DNA of 64,000 bases, taken from Serinicoccus chungangensis. GTDB lineage: Bacteria; Actinomycetota; Actinomycetes; Actinomycetales; Dermatophilaceae. Below the pieces are notes generated by a model. It was not told the DNA's origin. It ran no database searches and worked only from the letters and a program-made list of their open reading frames with translations. The position numbers and the translations under genes are program-made. Below are positions 22,982 through 33,262 of this stretch, in pieces (the first letter of the stretch is position 1; every line of letters starts with the position of its first letter). The stretch lies in NCBI RefSeq assembly GCF_001483745.1, contig NZ_LQBL01000028.1, positions 414,379 to 478,378 of the forward strand, given 5' to 3'.

Positions 22982-24283
22982 TCACTTGAGGAAGTCCGGC
23001 ACGTCCAGGTCGTCGGAGTCCTCGAAGGTCACCTGGCGCGGGGGCTGCTGCACGGGTCGCTGGACCGGCTGCGCGACGTCGTCGTCCTCGCCTCCCGGCT
23101 CGCCCTGCGGCGCGCCCTGGCCGCCCTGCTGGCCCCCACCCTGGGAGCCGGCGTCGGCGGGGGCACCCTGCCCCGCGGGACGCTGACCGCCCTGCTCGGG
23201 AGCCGGACGCTGCTGCTGGGGCTGCTGCTGGCCTCCGGCGGGGCGCTGCTGCCCCTGCGGGGCCTGCTGGCGGTTGGTGCCGCCGGCGTGCACCTGGCCG
23301 AGCGCGCGGTCGTTGCCCTCGCCCCGGGCCTGCGGGGCACCGCCGTCGAAACCGGCCGCGATGACGGTGACCCGCACCTCGTCGCCGAGGGAGTCGTCGA
23401 TGACCGCGCCGAAGATGATGTTGGCCTCCGGGTGGGCGGCCTCCTGCACCAGCCGGGCCGCCTCGTTGATCTCGAACAGGCCGAGGTCCGACCCGCCCTG
23501 GACCGACAGCAGGACGCCGTGGGCGCCCTCGATGCTCGCCTCGAGCAGCGGCGAGGAGATCGCCAGCTCGGCCGCCTGCACCGCGCGGTCCTCCCCCCTG
23601 GCCGAGCCGATGCCCATGAGGGCGGACCCCGCCCCCTGCATGACCGACTTCACGTCGGCGAAGTCGAGGTTGATGAGGCCCGGCGTGGTGATGAGGTCGG
23701 TGATGCCCTGGACACCGGAGAGCAGCACCTGGTCGGCGCTGCGGAAGGCGTCCAGCATCGAGACCGTGCGGTCGGAGATCGACAGCAGCCGGTCGTTGGG
23801 GATGACGATGAGGGTGTCGACCTCGTCACGCAGCGTGGCGATGCCGGACTCGGCCTGGTTGGCGCGGCGCCGCCCCTCGAAGGTGAACGGCCGGGTCACC
23901 ACACCGATGGTGAGGGCACCCAGGCTCTTGGCGATCTTGGCGACCACGGGGGCGCCCCCGGTGCCCGTGCCACCGCCCTCCCCGGCGGTGACGAAGACCA
24001 TGTCGGCCCCGCGCAGGGCCTCCTCGATCTCCTCGGTGTGGTCCTCCGCCGCGCGGCGACCGACCTCCGGGTCGGCGCCCGCACCGAGCCCCCGGGTGAG
24101 CTCCCGGCCCACGTCGAGCTTGACGTCCGCGTCGCTCATGAGCAGGGCCTGGGCGTCGGTGTTGATGGCGATGAACTCGACACCCTTGAGGCCGACCTCG
24201 ATCATCCGGTTGATGGCGTTGACGCCACCTCCGCCGATGCCGACGACCTTGATGACGGCCAGGTAGTTCTGCGCTGCGGACAC
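22982..24283 (-). CDS. ftsZ: Cell division GTPase FtsZ
   Basis: 433 residues from the GTG at 24283, chosen because AAAGG lies 7 nt before it and the protein then begins at [19 protein letters not shown]. It has the tubulin signature GGGTGTG, the T7 loop NLDFADVK and the C-terminal peptide [10 protein letters not shown] that binds SepF/FtsW. A Gln/Gly/Pro-rich linker of about 100 residues joins them. It polymerises into the Z ring. No dispersed GGTATGCC motif occurs inside it. Confidence 0.97.
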   Translation of the reverse strand: MSAAQNYLAVIKVVGIGGGGVNAINRMIEVGLKGVEFIAINTDAQALLMSDADVKLDVGRELTRGLGAGADPEVGRRAAEDHTEEIEEALRGADMVFVTAGEGGGTGTGGAPVVAKIAKSLGALTIGVVTRPFTFEGRRRANQAESGIATLRDEVDTLIVIPNDRLLSISDRTVSMLDAFRSADQVLLSGVQGITDLITTPGLINLDFADVKSVMQGAGSALMGIGSARGEDRAVQAAELAISSPLLEASIEGAHGVLLSVQGGSDLGLFEINEAARLVQEAAHPEANIIFGAVIDDSLGDEVRVTVIAAGFDGGAPQARGEGNDRALGQVHAGGTNRQQAPQGQQRPAGGQQQPQQQRPAPEQGGQRPAGQGAPADAGSQGGGQQGGQGAPQGEPGGEDDDVAQPVQRPVQQPPRQVTFEDSDDLDVPDFLK

Positions 24284-24339
24284 GATGGACCTTTCGGAAC
24301 GGGTGCGGGTGCGATGCATCGATTGCGGTGCGTGCCGCG

Positions 24340-24345
24340 AGCATA
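24340..24345 (-). promoter_or_regulatory. Candidate -10 element TATGCT for ftsZ
   Basis: TATGCT fits TANNNT and lies 56 nt before the ftsZ GTG, in the 126-nt gap after ftsQ. No good -35 is visible. ftsZ is commonly given its own promoters in actinobacteria. Confidence 0.35.
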
Positions 24346-24379
24346 CGCGGGCGAGGAGAGCCCGTCCCCCAGCATGAAC

Positions 24380-24403
24380 CTCGACCTCAGGTCGAAGGTC
24401 GAG
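24380..24403 (-). promoter_or_regulatory. Palindrome between ftsQ and ftsZ
   Basis: TCGACCT-C-AGGTCGA at 24381-24395 is a perfect 15-bp palindrome. It is nested within a larger hairpin, CTCGACCT...AGGTCGAG at 24380-24403. It begins 7 nt after the ftsQ stop and lies just upstream of the candidate ftsZ -10, so it may be an attenuating terminator for the upstream operon or an operator for ftsZ. The sequence cannot tell which. Confidence 0.4.
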
Positions 24404-24409
24404 GGTCCA

Positions 24410-25204
24410 TCAGCCCGTGGCCTCGGGAAGCCCGGTGACCACCGGCGTGCCGGGGACCCGCACGTCGATGGTCATCGCCAGCGCGCCCTGCGGGTCGATG
24501 GTCTCCTGACCGACCAGGGCGGTGACGACGTGCCACTTCTTCTCGTTGTCCGTCGGGGTGCCCCACCGCAGCGTGAGCTGGCCCAGGTCCATCTCGACCG
24601 AGCCGTCCCGGTCCACCGAGGGCGCGCCGAGCTCCCCCTCGAGGGTGTCCGGGTCCGGGCGCGTGCGCCACAGCTCGGCCAGCCCGGTCACGGTCCGCCG
24701 GTCCAGCTCGGTCGGGTCGGTGCGCAGCGCGATGAGCGGGAGCTTCTTGCTCGGCCGGTCCACCTGCTCGTAGAGCACCCCGGAGGCGTCGGCGAGCCAG
24801 GTGGTCCCGGCCCCGCGCAGCGCCAGCGCCGGGTCGCGCTCGGTCACCACGAGGGTGATCGAGGAGGGCCAGTCGCGCTCCACCTCCACTGAGGCGATGC
24901 GGGGGTCGGCGAGCACCCGCTCGCTGACGCGTCCCTCCGACACCCGGGCCAGGGGGCGACCCTGCGGGATCTGGGCCTTCTCCAGCGCGCTGGCCGCCAC
25001 GTCCTCGCGGCCCCCCTCGACCTGCACGTCCTCGACGACGAAGGCGACCGAGAAGTAGAAGAGGAAGACCATCGCGGCTGCGGCGGCGAGCACCCCGCCG
25101 CTCCACAGCAGCATCGCCCGACGACCGAGGCCGACGCGGCGCGCCCGGACCGAGCCTCCTGCCCGGCGGGCGGCCGGTCGGCGTCGTGGCCGGCGCGCGC
25201 TCAT
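24410..25204 (-). CDS. ftsQ: Cell division protein FtsQ (DivIB)
   Basis: 264 residues: an Arg-rich cytoplasmic tail, one transmembrane helix (LLWSGGVLAAAAAMVFLFYF), a POTRA domain (VEDVQVEGGREDV...RVLADPRIASVEVERDWPSSI) and the FtsQ beta domain. It links FtsW/FtsI to FtsL in the divisome. ATG at 25204 overlaps the murC stop by 4 nt. Confidence 0.94.
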   Translation of the reverse strand: MSARRPRRRPAARRAGGSVRARRVGLGRRAMLLWSGGVLAAAAAMVFLFYFSVAFVVEDVQVEGGREDVAASALEKAQIPQGRPLARVSEGRVSERVLADPRIASVEVERDWPSSITLVVTERDPALALRGAGTTWLADASGVLYEQVDRPSKKLPLIALRTDPTELDRRTVTGLAELWRTRPDPDTLEGELGAPSVDRDGSVEMDLGQLTLRWGTPTDNEKKWHVVTALVGQETIDPQGALAMTIDVRVPGTPVVTGLPEATG

Positions 25205-26706
25205 GATCCTGCCTCCTCGACCGTGCGCGGCGCCGTCACGGCGCCCCGGCGCCCCAGCAGGTCGAGCAGCTCGCCGCCCACGCCGGTCACGTCACCGGCC
25301 CCGACGGTGACGACCAACGACTCGACGCCGTCGCCGACCACCTCGACCAGCGCGGGGGCGGCCGCCCGGACCGACCCCACCTCGATCACCCGGGGCGCAG
25401 CGGCGTGCGCCCGCAGGCCGCTCGCGAGCAGGCCGGAGGTCACCCCGGGGTGGTCCTCCTGTCGTTCGCGGGCGGCATACACCGGCAGCAGGACCACGAC
25501 ATCGGCCCCGGCGAGCCCCTCGACGAAGCCGGGTGCGAAGTCGCGCGTCCGGGAGAACAGGTGCGGCTGGAAGGCGACGACCAGGCGACGCCCGGCGGCC
25601 GCGCTGCGGGCGGCCCGGACGAGGGCCGCGACCTTGGGGGCGTTGTGCGCGTAGTCGTCGACGACCTCGACCCCGTCCACGGCCCCGACCCGCTCGAAGC
25701 GGCGGTGGACCCCGGCGAAGCGCTCCAGCCCGTCGACGACCGCGCCCAGCGGCAGGCCCAGACCGACGGTGGCCGCGAGCAGCGCCGCGACCGCGTTGTG
25801 CACGGTGTGCTCCCCCGGCGCCGGCAGGTGCAGCCGCACCGTGGTGCCCTCCTCGAGCCCGGGCACGCCCGGGCCGACCACCACGGTGCCCGAGGCGCTC
25901 GTGCCCTCCGAGCGCACGTCGTCGACGAGCACGTCGGCGCCCTCGGTGCCCCACGTCACGACCCGCAGCCCGGACGCACGGGCGTGCGCGGCCAGCCGCG
26001 CGGCACCCGGGTCGTCCAGCGTGGTGACCAGCAGGCCGTCGCGGGGGACGGTGCCGACGAAGTCACGGTATGCCGCCTCGACGGCGGCCACGTCGCCGTA
26101 GTGGTCGAGGTGGTCGGGCTGGACGTTGGTCACCACCGCGACCTGGGGTCGGTAGGTGAGGAAGCTGCCGTCGCTCTCGTCCGCCTCGACGACGACCGGG
26201 GCGCCCGGCGCCCCCGGGGCGGCGCTGACGCCGGTGCTGGCCAGCGGCGCCCCCAGGACGTAACCCGGGTCCGCGCCCGCGGCCTGGAGGGCCGCCGAGG
26301 TCAGTGCGCTCGTCGTGGTCTTGCCGTTGGCGCCGGCGACCGCCACCGCGGGGCGCCCGTGCAGGAACGCGGCGATCCCCTGGGCGCGGTGGAGGACGGT
26401 CAGCCCGGCGGCGCGCGCGGCGGCGAGCTCGGGGTTGTCCTCGCGGACCGCCCCAGAGACGACCACCGTGCGGGCGTCACCGAGGTGCGCCGGGTCGTGG
26501 CCGACGTGGACCCGGGCCCCGGCCTCCTCCAGCGAGCGCAGCGTCGGGCTGTCGCGCTGGTCCGAGCCGGACACCCGGACCCCGAGGGAGAGGAACAGGC
26601 GGGCCACCCCGGAGACGCCGGAGCCGCCGATGGCGATGACGTGCACCGGCCCGAGCTCCTCGGCTCTCGGGACGGGGGCGGTGAAGTCGAAGCGCGCCGC
26701 GCTCAC
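25201..26706 (-). CDS. murC: UDP-N-acetylmuramate--L-alanine ligase
   Basis: 501 residues, a Mur ligase: HVIAIGGSGVSGVA at the N-terminal UDP-binding domain, the ATP loop AVAGANGKTTTSALT, VEADESDGSFL and DDYAHNAPKVAAL. It adds L-Ala to UDP-MurNAc in the cytosol. GTG start at 26706 overlaps the murG stop (GTGA). Confidence 0.96.
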   Translation of the reverse strand: MSAARFDFTAPVPRAEELGPVHVIAIGGSGVSGVARLFLSLGVRVSGSDQRDSPTLRSLEEAGARVHVGHDPAHLGDARTVVVSGAVREDNPELAAARAAGLTVLHRAQGIAAFLHGRPAVAVAGANGKTTTSALTSAALQAAGADPGYVLGAPLASTGVSAAPGAPGAPVVVEADESDGSFLTYRPQVAVVTNVQPDHLDHYGDVAAVEAAYRDFVGTVPRDGLLVTTLDDPGAARLAAHARASGLRVVTWGTEGADVLVDDVRSEGTSASGTVVVGPGVPGLEEGTTVRLHLPAPGEHTVHNAVAALLAATVGLGLPLGAVVDGLERFAGVHRRFERVGAVDGVEVVDDYAHNAPKVAALVRAARSAAAGRRLVVAFQPHLFSRTRDFAPGFVEGLAGADVVVLLPVYAARERQEDHPGVTSGLLASGLRAHAAAPRVIEVGSVRAAAPALVEVVGDGVESLVVTVGAGDVTGVGGELLDLLGRRGAVTAPRTVEEAGS

Positions 26707-27818
26707 CGCTGACCACCTGCCGCCTCGAGGACGAGGTCGACCAGCCGGTCGGCGGCGTCCCGGTCCCCGTGCTCGGCCGCCGCCGCGGCCATGGCCTCCA
26801 GCCGCCGTCCGTCCTGGAGCAGCGGGAGCGCGACGGTGCGGATCCAGCCAGGGTCGACCTGCGCGTCCTCGACGAGCAGCCCACCGCCGGCCTCGACGAC
26901 CTCGCGGGCGTTGAGGCGCTGCTCGCCGTTGCCGATGGGCAGCGGGACGTAGACGGCCGGGAGCCCGACGGCGGCCAGCTCGCAGACGGTGCCCGCACCG
27001 GCCCGGCAGAGCGCGAGGTCGGCGACGGCGTAGGCGAGGTCCATCCGGTCGGTGTAGGGCAGGGCGAGGTAGCGGGCGCCGGTGCGGGGGTCCTGAGCAG
27101 GGACCGCCACCTCCTTGCCCGCGCCGGTGAGGTGCAGCACCTGGACCCCGGCGGCCAGCAGGTCCTGGCCCGCCCCGGCCACCGCCTCGTTGAGCCGCTG
27201 TGCCCCCAGCGAGCCGCCGAAGACGAGGAGCGTGGGACGACCCTCGTCCAGACCGAACTCGGCACGTGCCGCCCCGGCGAGCACCTCCCGGTCCAGGGTG
27301 CGGATCTCCTCGCGCAGCGGCAACCCCACCCGCACCGCGTGCGGGAGCTCTGTGGAGGCGAAGGTCGTGGCCACCCGCGCGGTGAAGCGGGCCCCCAGCC
27401 GGTTCGCCAGCCCGGGCCGGGCGTTCTGCTCGTGCAGGACGATCGGCACCCCGGCCCGGCGGGCCGCGAGGTAGGCCGGGGTGGCGACGTAGCCGCCGAA
27501 GCCCACGACGACCTGGGCGTCGCTGTCCCGGATCGCCCCCGCCGCCGTCGCGACCGCTCGGCGCAGGGCCCCGGGGAAGCGCAGGGCGCGGGCGTCGGGA
27601 CGGCGGGGGAAGGGCACCTTGGGCACGACGACGAGCGGGTAGCCCCGCTCGGGCACCAGGCGTGCCTCCAGACCCTCCGCGGTCCCCAGCACCCGGATGT
27701 CCGCGTCGGGCACCCGCCGGCGCAGCGCGTCACCGGTCGCCAGCAGCGGGAGGACGTGACCGGCGGTCCCCCCACCGGCCAGCACGACGCGCACCCCGCT
27801 GCGGTCCGGCGTCTTCAC
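26703..27818 (-). CDS. murG: UDP-GlcNAc:lipid I N-acetylglucosaminyltransferase
   Basis: 371 residues from GTG 27818 (VKTPDRSGV). GT28 features are VLAGGGTAGHVLPLLA, VGFGGYVATPAYLAA, HEQNARPGLANRLGA, FGGSLGAQRLNEAV and GAGTVCELAAVGLPAVYVPLP. It makes lipid II at the inner membrane face. The start overlaps the ftsW stop in GTGA, which excludes longer readings. Confidence 0.96.
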   Translation of the reverse strand: MKTPDRSGVRVVLAGGGTAGHVLPLLATGDALRRRVPDADIRVLGTAEGLEARLVPERGYPLVVVPKVPFPRRPDARALRFPGALRRAVATAAGAIRDSDAQVVVGFGGYVATPAYLAARRAGVPIVLHEQNARPGLANRLGARFTARVATTFASTELPHAVRVGLPLREEIRTLDREVLAGAARAEFGLDEGRPTLLVFGGSLGAQRLNEAVAGAGQDLLAAGVQVLHLTGAGKEVAVPAQDPRTGARYLALPYTDRMDLAYAVADLALCRAGAGTVCELAAVGLPAVYVPLPIGNGEQRLNAREVVEAGGGLLVEDAQVDPGWIRTVALPLLQDGRRLEAMAAAAAEHGDRDAADRLVDLVLEAAGGQR

Positions 27819-29146
27819 CGCCGCCCGCCCTGCGCCCGGGCGCGCCTGCCCCGGGCTGCCGGGGTGGCCGGCCGACGCCGCGAGCCGCGGGCACCGGGGA
27901 CGGCGGCCAGGGTGCGCCGCAGCGTCCCGGTGCGCCCGCGCAGCGTCTCCTCGGCCCCCGGGAGCGAGCGGGCGAGGGAGAGCAGCAGACCGATGCCGAT
28001 GAGCGCGGCGATGAGGGCGGACCCGCCGCTGGAGACCAGGGGCAGCGGGACCCCGATGATGGGCAGCATCCCGATGACCGAGCCGATGTTGATGAGCGCC
28101 TGGCTGAGGAACCACACCATGATCCCGGCTGCCGCCAGGCGGGTGAAGCCGTCCTCGGCCTGGGTGATCACCCGGAAGCAGGAGTAGGCCAGGACCGCGA
28201 AGAGCGCGAGCACCGCCAGGCTGCCGGGCAGGCCGAGCTCCTCGCCGATGATGGCCAGGATGAAGTCGTTGTGCGGCTCGGGCAGGATGCCCCACTTCTC
28301 CCGGGACTCCCCGAGCCCCAGACCCCACCAGCCGCCGTCGGCGAGGGCGTACTCGGCGTGGACCTTCTGGTAGCAGCCTGCGACGTGCGGGCTGTCGCAG
28401 ATGCCACCGATCCACGTCTGGATGCGCTGCATCCGGTTGGCGCTGCCGGCCGCGAGGACCGCCACGCCGACCGAGGCCACGGCACCGAGCCCGACGAACC
28501 ACCGCGCCGGCAGCCCCGCCGCCCAGAGCAGGCCCGCGACGATGGCGAGCATGATCATGCCCGTGCCGAGGTCGTGACCCTGCAGCACCAGACCCACGAG
28601 CAGCATGCCGAAGGGGAAGACGAGCGGGACCGCGGCGTGGACGGGCTTGTGGATGACCCGCCGCTTGGCGGCGAGCACGGCGGCGCCGAAGACGACGAGG
28701 GCGACCTTGCCGAACTCGGAGGGCTGCAGCGAGAACCCTCCGAAGGAGATCCAGTTGCGGTTGCCCTGGAAGTCCATCCCGAGGGGGGTGAAGACCGCGA
28801 CCTGCAGCGCCAGGGCGAGGAACACGCCGGGCCACGCGAGCCTCTTCCACAGGCCCACCGGGACCCGTGAGCCGATGACCGCGAGCACGATGCCGACCGA
28901 GCCGAAGACCAGCTGGTTGAGGAAGACGGTGTAGGAGCTGCCGCTCTCGCGGTAGGACCCGACGCTGGAGGCGGAGAGCACCATGACCAGGCCCAGCCCG
29001 GTGAGCACCGAGGCCGACACCAGGGCCAGGTAGTAGGGCGCGACCGGTGAGCGCAGCCAGGCACCCACCGACTGCAGGCTCCAGCCGGTCTCCTCGCTCC
29101 CCCCGCGGGAGGACGAGCCGCGGGGCCGGTCCAGGGTCGTCGTCAC
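27815..29146 (-). CDS. ftsW: Septal peptidoglycan polymerase FtsW (SEDS)
   Basis: 443 residues with about ten transmembrane helices. SEDS family motifs are GNRNWISFGGFSLQPSEFGK, HAEYALADGGWWGLGLG, PEPHNDFILAIIGEELG and LPLVSSGGSALIAALIGIG. It polymerises glycan chains at the septum with FtsI. GTG 29146 overlaps the murD stop; the C-terminal tail is Arg/Gly-rich and cytoplasmic. Confidence 0.96.
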   Translation of the reverse strand: MTTTLDRPRGSSSRGGSEETGWSLQSVGAWLRSPVAPYYLALVSASVLTGLGLVMVLSASSVGSYRESGSSYTVFLNQLVFGSVGIVLAVIGSRVPVGLWKRLAWPGVFLALALQVAVFTPLGMDFQGNRNWISFGGFSLQPSEFGKVALVVFGAAVLAAKRRVIHKPVHAAVPLVFPFGMLLVGLVLQGHDLGTGMIMLAIVAGLLWAAGLPARWFVGLGAVASVGVAVLAAGSANRMQRIQTWIGGICDSPHVAGCYQKVHAEYALADGGWWGLGLGESREKWGILPEPHNDFILAIIGEELGLPGSLAVLALFAVLAYSCFRVITQAEDGFTRLAAAGIMVWFLSQALINIGSVIGMLPIIGVPLPLVSSGGSALIAALIGIGLLLSLARSLPGAEETLRGRTGTLRRTLAAVPGARGSRRRPATPAARGRRARAQGGRR

Positions 29147-30696
29147 GACGTCGGCCCTCCCAGGTGCCGGCGGACGGCACCGGCGAAGGTGTCGCCCCGG
29201 CTGCCGTAGCTGGGGAACATGTCGAGCGAGGCCGCGGCGGGCGAGAGCAGGACCACGTCGCCCGGGCGGGCCAGGGCGGCGCACCGGGCCACGACGTCGT
29301 CCATCACCCGGTCCAGCGCAGCCATGTCCCCATGGTCGGTGACGCCGGCGTCGTGGACCGGGACCTCGGGCGCGTGTCGGGCCAGCGCCTGCGCGATGAG
29401 CTCCCGGTCGCTCCCGAGCAGCACCACCGCCCGCAGCCGGGGGGCCACCTCCGCGACCAGCTCGTCGACCTCGGCGCCCTTGAGCTGGCCACCGGCCACC
29501 CAGACGAGGTGGGGGTAGGAGCGCAGCGCGGCGAGGGCGGCGTGCGGGTTGGTGGCCTTGGAGTCGTCGACCCAGGTCACCCCCTCGTGCTCGGCGACGA
29601 CGCTCATCCGGTGGGCGTCCGAGCGGAACCTGCGCAGGCCCTCGCGGACCGCGGCCGGCGTGACGCCGGCGGCGCGCGCCAGGGCGGCCGCCGCGAGGGC
29701 GTTGGCCACGAGGTGCGGCGGGGGCGCGGCCGAGCCGTCGCCGCCGGAGGCCCGCGCCAGGTCGGCCAGGGTCCCGAGCTCGGCGGCCGAGGTGCGCCGC
29801 TCCTCGACGAAGGCCCGGTCCGCGAGGACGTCGTCAACGAGCCCCAGCATCGACAGCCCCGGCGTGCCGAGGGTGAACCCGATGGCCCGGCACCCGTCCA
29901 CGACCTCGGCCTGCTCGACCATCTCCTCGGTCCGGGGGTCCTGGACGTTGTAGACGCACGCCACCTGGGTGCGCTCGTAGATCCTCGCCTTGTCCGCGGC
30001 GTACGCCTCCAGCGACCCGTGCCAGTCGACGTGGTCCGGCGCGAGGTTGAGCACGCAGGAGGCGAGCGGGCTCATGCTGTGGGTGAAGTGCAGCTGGAAG
30101 CTGGACAGCTCGACGGCCACGATGTCGTAGGGGTCGGGGTGCTGGACCGCGTCGAGCACCGGGGTGCCGACGTTGCCGGTCGCGATGGCCCGCAGGCCGG
30201 CCGCCTGCAGCATCGAGGTGAGCAGCTGGACGGTGGACGTCTTGCCGTTGGTGCCGGTCACCACGAGCCAGGGCGCGGCCCCCACCCGCGGGCGCAGGCG
30301 CCACGCCAGCTCGATCTCGCTCCAGACGGGTATGCCGCGCTCCAGCGCCGCCGCCAGGACCGGGTGGTGCGGGGGCCAGCCCGGTGAGGTCACCACCACG
30401 TCGACGTCGAGCGGCACTACCTTCCCCTGGCCGTGGGGCCCGTCCTGACCGTCCTGCGGCCAGCCGGTCACGTGCTCCGCGCCGCGGCGGACGTCCGCAC
30501 CGAGGATCCCGAGGATCCCGGCCTGGGTGTCCTGCTTCTCGGTGTCGTTGCCGGCGTCGAGCACGGTCACCCGCGCGCCGTGCTGCAGCAGCGCGTCCGC
30601 CGCCGCGAAGCCGGTCACGCCCAGGCCGGTGACGAGGGCGCGCAGCCCGCTCCAGTCGGCATCCCGGTGGGTGAGCTCGTCGAGGTCGGTGCTCAC
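29143..30696 (-). CDS. murD: UDP-N-acetylmuramoyl-L-alanine--D-glutamate ligase
   Basis: 517 residues, longer than the usual ~450. An extra Asp/Gly/Gln-rich stretch ([35 protein letters not shown]) in the N-terminal domain and an insertion before [12 protein letters not shown] account for it. Core motifs are [36 protein letters not shown] and [20 protein letters not shown] 30696 overlaps the mraY stop. Confidence 0.95.
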   Translation of the reverse strand: MSTDLDELTHRDADWSGLRALVTGLGVTGFAAADALLQHGARVTVLDAGNDTEKQDTQAGILGILGADVRRGAEHVTGWPQDGQDGPHGQGKVVPLDVDVVVTSPGWPPHHPVLAAALERGIPVWSEIELAWRLRPRVGAAPWLVVTGTNGKTSTVQLLTSMLQAAGLRAIATGNVGTPVLDAVQHPDPYDIVAVELSSFQLHFTHSMSPLASCVLNLAPDHVDWHGSLEAYAADKARIYERTQVACVYNVQDPRTEEMVEQAEVVDGCRAIGFTLGTPGLSMLGLVDDVLADRAFVEERRTSAAELGTLADLARASGGDGSAAPPPHLVANALAAAALARAAGVTPAAVREGLRRFRSDAHRMSVVAEHEGVTWVDDSKATNPHAALAALRSYPHLVWVAGGQLKGAEVDELVAEVAPRLRAVVLLGSDRELIAQALARHAPEVPVHDAGVTDHGDMAALDRVMDDVVARCAALARPGDVVLLSPAAASLDMFPSYGSRGDTFAGAVRRHLGGPTS

Positions 30697-31808
30697 AGGT
30701 TCGCCACCCACTCGCCGTAGAACAGTCCCAGGCCCACCGCGACGCAGATGCCCGCGATGATCCAGAAGCGGATGACGATGGTCACCTCGGCCCAGCCGAG
30801 CAGCTCGAAGTGGTGCTGCAGCGGCGCCATCCGGAAGACCCGTTTGCGGGTGAGCTTGAAGCTGGCCACCTGGATGATGACCGAGAGCGTGATCATGACG
30901 AACAGCCCGCCGAGCACCGCCAGCAGCAGCTCCGTGCGGGTGGTGATGGCCAGCCCGGCGAGCCCGCCCCCGAGGGCGAGCGAGCCGGTGTCGCCCATGA
31001 AGATCTTGGCGGGCGAGGCGTTCCACCACAGGAAGCCGAAGCAGGCGCCGGCGACGGAGCAGGCGACGACGGCCAGGTCGAGCGCGTCCCGGACGTCGTA
31101 GCAGTTGGGCCCCGGGGCCAGCTGGCAGTTCTGGTTGTACTGCCAGATGCCGATGACCGAGTAGGCGGCGAACACCATGACCGAGGCACCCGTCGCCAGC
31201 CCGTCCAGCCCGTCGGTGAGGTTGACGCCGTTGGACGCGCCCGCGATGAGCACGTTGGCCCACAGGATGAAGAGGATCACGCCGAGGACGGGGCCGGCGA
31301 AGGCCAGGTCGACCGCGGTGTCCCGGACGAAGGAGATCGCGGTGGACGCCGGGGCACGGGTGCTGTCGCCCTCGAGCAGCAGCGCGGCCAGGGCGAACAC
31401 GATGGCGACCACGGTCTGGCCGGTGAGCTTCTCCGCCGAGGTGAGCCCGAGGCTGCGCTGCTTGGAGATCTTGGTGTAGTCGTCCAGGAATCCGATGAAG
31501 CCCAGACCGGTGATGAGGAAGAGCACGAGCAGGGCGCTGAGGCTGAACCGCGAGTGGGTGACCTCGAGGATGCCGGTGACGTCGAGCAGGATGAGGAGCA
31601 GGTGCGAGACGACGTACCCGGCCACGGTGGCGCCGATGATGACGGCGCCGCCCATGGTGGGTGTCCCGCGCTTGGTGTGGTGGGAGGTGGGGCCGTCGTC
31701 GCGGATGAACTGGCCGTAGCCGCGGCGCACGAGGAAGCGGATGAACAGCGGGGTGCCGAAGAGCGAGAAGACCATGGCGACCGCGCCGGCGAGCAGGACG
31801 TTGACCAT
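30693..31808 (-). CDS. mraY: Phospho-N-acetylmuramoyl-pentapeptide transferase
   Basis: 371 residues, about ten transmembrane helices. MraY motifs are [54 protein letters not shown] and [12 protein letters not shown]. It makes lipid I from UDP-MurNAc-pentapeptide and undecaprenyl phosphate. ATG 31808 shares one base with the murF stop (TGATG). Confidence 0.96.
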   Translation of the reverse strand: MVNVLLAGAVAMVFSLFGTPLFIRFLVRRGYGQFIRDDGPTSHHTKRGTPTMGGAVIIGATVAGYVVSHLLLILLDVTGILEVTHSRFSLSALLVLFLITGLGFIGFLDDYTKISKQRSLGLTSAEKLTGQTVVAIVFALAALLLEGDSTRAPASTAISFVRDTAVDLAFAGPVLGVILFILWANVLIAGASNGVNLTDGLDGLATGASVMVFAAYSVIGIWQYNQNCQLAPGPNCYDVRDALDLAVVACSVAGACFGFLWWNASPAKIFMGDTGSLALGGGLAGLAITTRTELLLAVLGGLFVMITLSVIIQVASFKLTRKRVFRMAPLQHHFELLGWAEVTIVIRFWIIAGICVAVGLGLFYGEWVANL

Positions 31809-33262
31809 CAGCCGACCACCAGCTCGTCGCCGAGCAGGCGGAGCCCGGAGTCGCGGCTGCTCTTGAGGAGCACGACGTCCCCGGGGCGCAGCGTCCCGCG
31901 CAGGTGCCCCAGCGCCTCGTGCCGGTCGGTCAGGGTGGTCGCCCTGCTCCCCCCGGCGGCGAGGTATGCCGTCGCCGCCGGTCCGGCGACCGGTCCCACG
32001 ACGACCAGCTCGTCCACCCCGAGGTCGGCCGCCAGCGCGCCGACGCGCTCGTGCTCGAGGTCGCTGTCGGCGCCGAGCTCCAGCATGCCGCCGACGGCGG
32101 CCACGGCGCGACCCCCGGGGCGGCGCATCGCCGCCAGGGCGCGCAGCGCGGCCCGCATCGACTCGGGGTTGGCGTTGTAGGCGTCGTTGACGACGGTGAC
32201 GCCGTCGGGGCGCTCGGTGACCTCCATCCGCCACCGGGAGCGCGCCGTGGCGGCGCCCAGGGCGGCCGCGACCTCGCGCCACGGCATACCCCACTCGGCG
32301 GCGACCGCGGCGACGGCGAGGGCGTTGCCCACCTGGTGCTCGCCCGCGAGCTGCAGCGTCACCGGCTCGGCCACCCCGCCGGGGGCTTTGAGCAGGAACG
32401 AGGCGCGGCCGAGGGGGTCCAGGGTGACCTGCTCGGCACGGACCTCGGCGTCAGGGGCGAGCCCGACGAGCAGGGTGCGCGCGCCGGCCCGCGCCGCGAC
32501 GTCCGCCATCGCGCGGACGACGTCGTCGTCGGCGTTGAGCACGGCCAGGCCACCCTCGGGCAGGGCGGCCACGATCTCGGACTTGGCCCGCCCGATGGCC
32601 TCGCGCGACCCGAACTCGCCGAGGTGGGCGCTGCCGACGTTGAGGACCACCGAGACCAGCGGCGGGGCCACCTGGGTGAGGTGGGCGATGTGGCCAGCAC
32701 CCGAGGCGCCCATCTCCGCCACGAGGTAGGCCGTCTCCTCGGTCAGCCGGCACACGGTCAGGGGCAGCCCGACCTCGGAGTTGTAGGACGCCTCGGGAGC
32801 CAGCGTCGGCCCCAGCCCCTGCAGCACCTGGGCCATGAGGTCCTTGGTGGACGTCTTGCCCGAGGAACCGGTGATGGCCACGGTGCGCAGCCCGCCGTGC
32901 GCGGCGCAGCGGTCGTGCACCTCGCGGGCGAGGGCGGCGAAGGCCCGGGTGACGGCGTCGTAGGGCGGCCGGTCGGGGCGCTCGGAGAGGCGAGCCGGGT
33001 CCTCCTGCACGACCACGCACGGCAGGCCGTCTACCGGACGGTTGGTGAGCGCCCCCACCGCGCCGCGCTCCGCGGCACCGGCGACGAAGTCGTGCCCGTC
33101 GGCGCTCTCCCCGCGCCGGGCGACGTAGAGGCCGCCGGGGAGCACCTCGCGGGAGTCGGTGACCACCGGGCCGGTGATCCGCACGGAGGCGTCCTCGGGG
33201 GACCCTGGGTGCACCCGGCCACCGGTCAGGCGAGCGACCTCACCGAGGCTCAGGGGGATCAC
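31808..33262 (-). CDS. murF: UDP-MurNAc-tripeptide--D-Ala-D-Ala ligase
   Basis: 484 residues. The MurF N-terminal domain carries [13 protein letters not shown], the ATP loop is [13 protein letters not shown], followed by [29 protein letters not shown] and [16 protein letters not shown]. It completes the pentapeptide. GTG 33262 overlaps the ftsI stop directly, so murE, which usually lies between these two genes, is not here. Confidence 0.95.
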   Translation of the reverse strand: MIPLSLGEVARLTGGRVHPGSPEDASVRITGPVVTDSREVLPGGLYVARRGESADGHDFVAGAAERGAVGALTNRPVDGLPCVVVQEDPARLSERPDRPPYDAVTRAFAALAREVHDRCAAHGGLRTVAITGSSGKTSTKDLMAQVLQGLGPTLAPEASYNSEVGLPLTVCRLTEETAYLVAEMGASGAGHIAHLTQVAPPLVSVVLNVGSAHLGEFGSREAIGRAKSEIVAALPEGGLAVLNADDDVVRAMADVAARAGARTLLVGLAPDAEVRAEQVTLDPLGRASFLLKAPGGVAEPVTLQLAGEHQVGNALAVAAVAAEWGMPWREVAAALGAATARSRWRMEVTERPDGVTVVNDAYNANPESMRAALRALAAMRRPGGRAVAAVGGMLELGADSDLEHERVGALAADLGVDELVVVGPVAGPAATAYLAAGGSRATTLTDRHEALGHLRGTLRPGDVVLLKSSRDSGLRLLGDELVVG

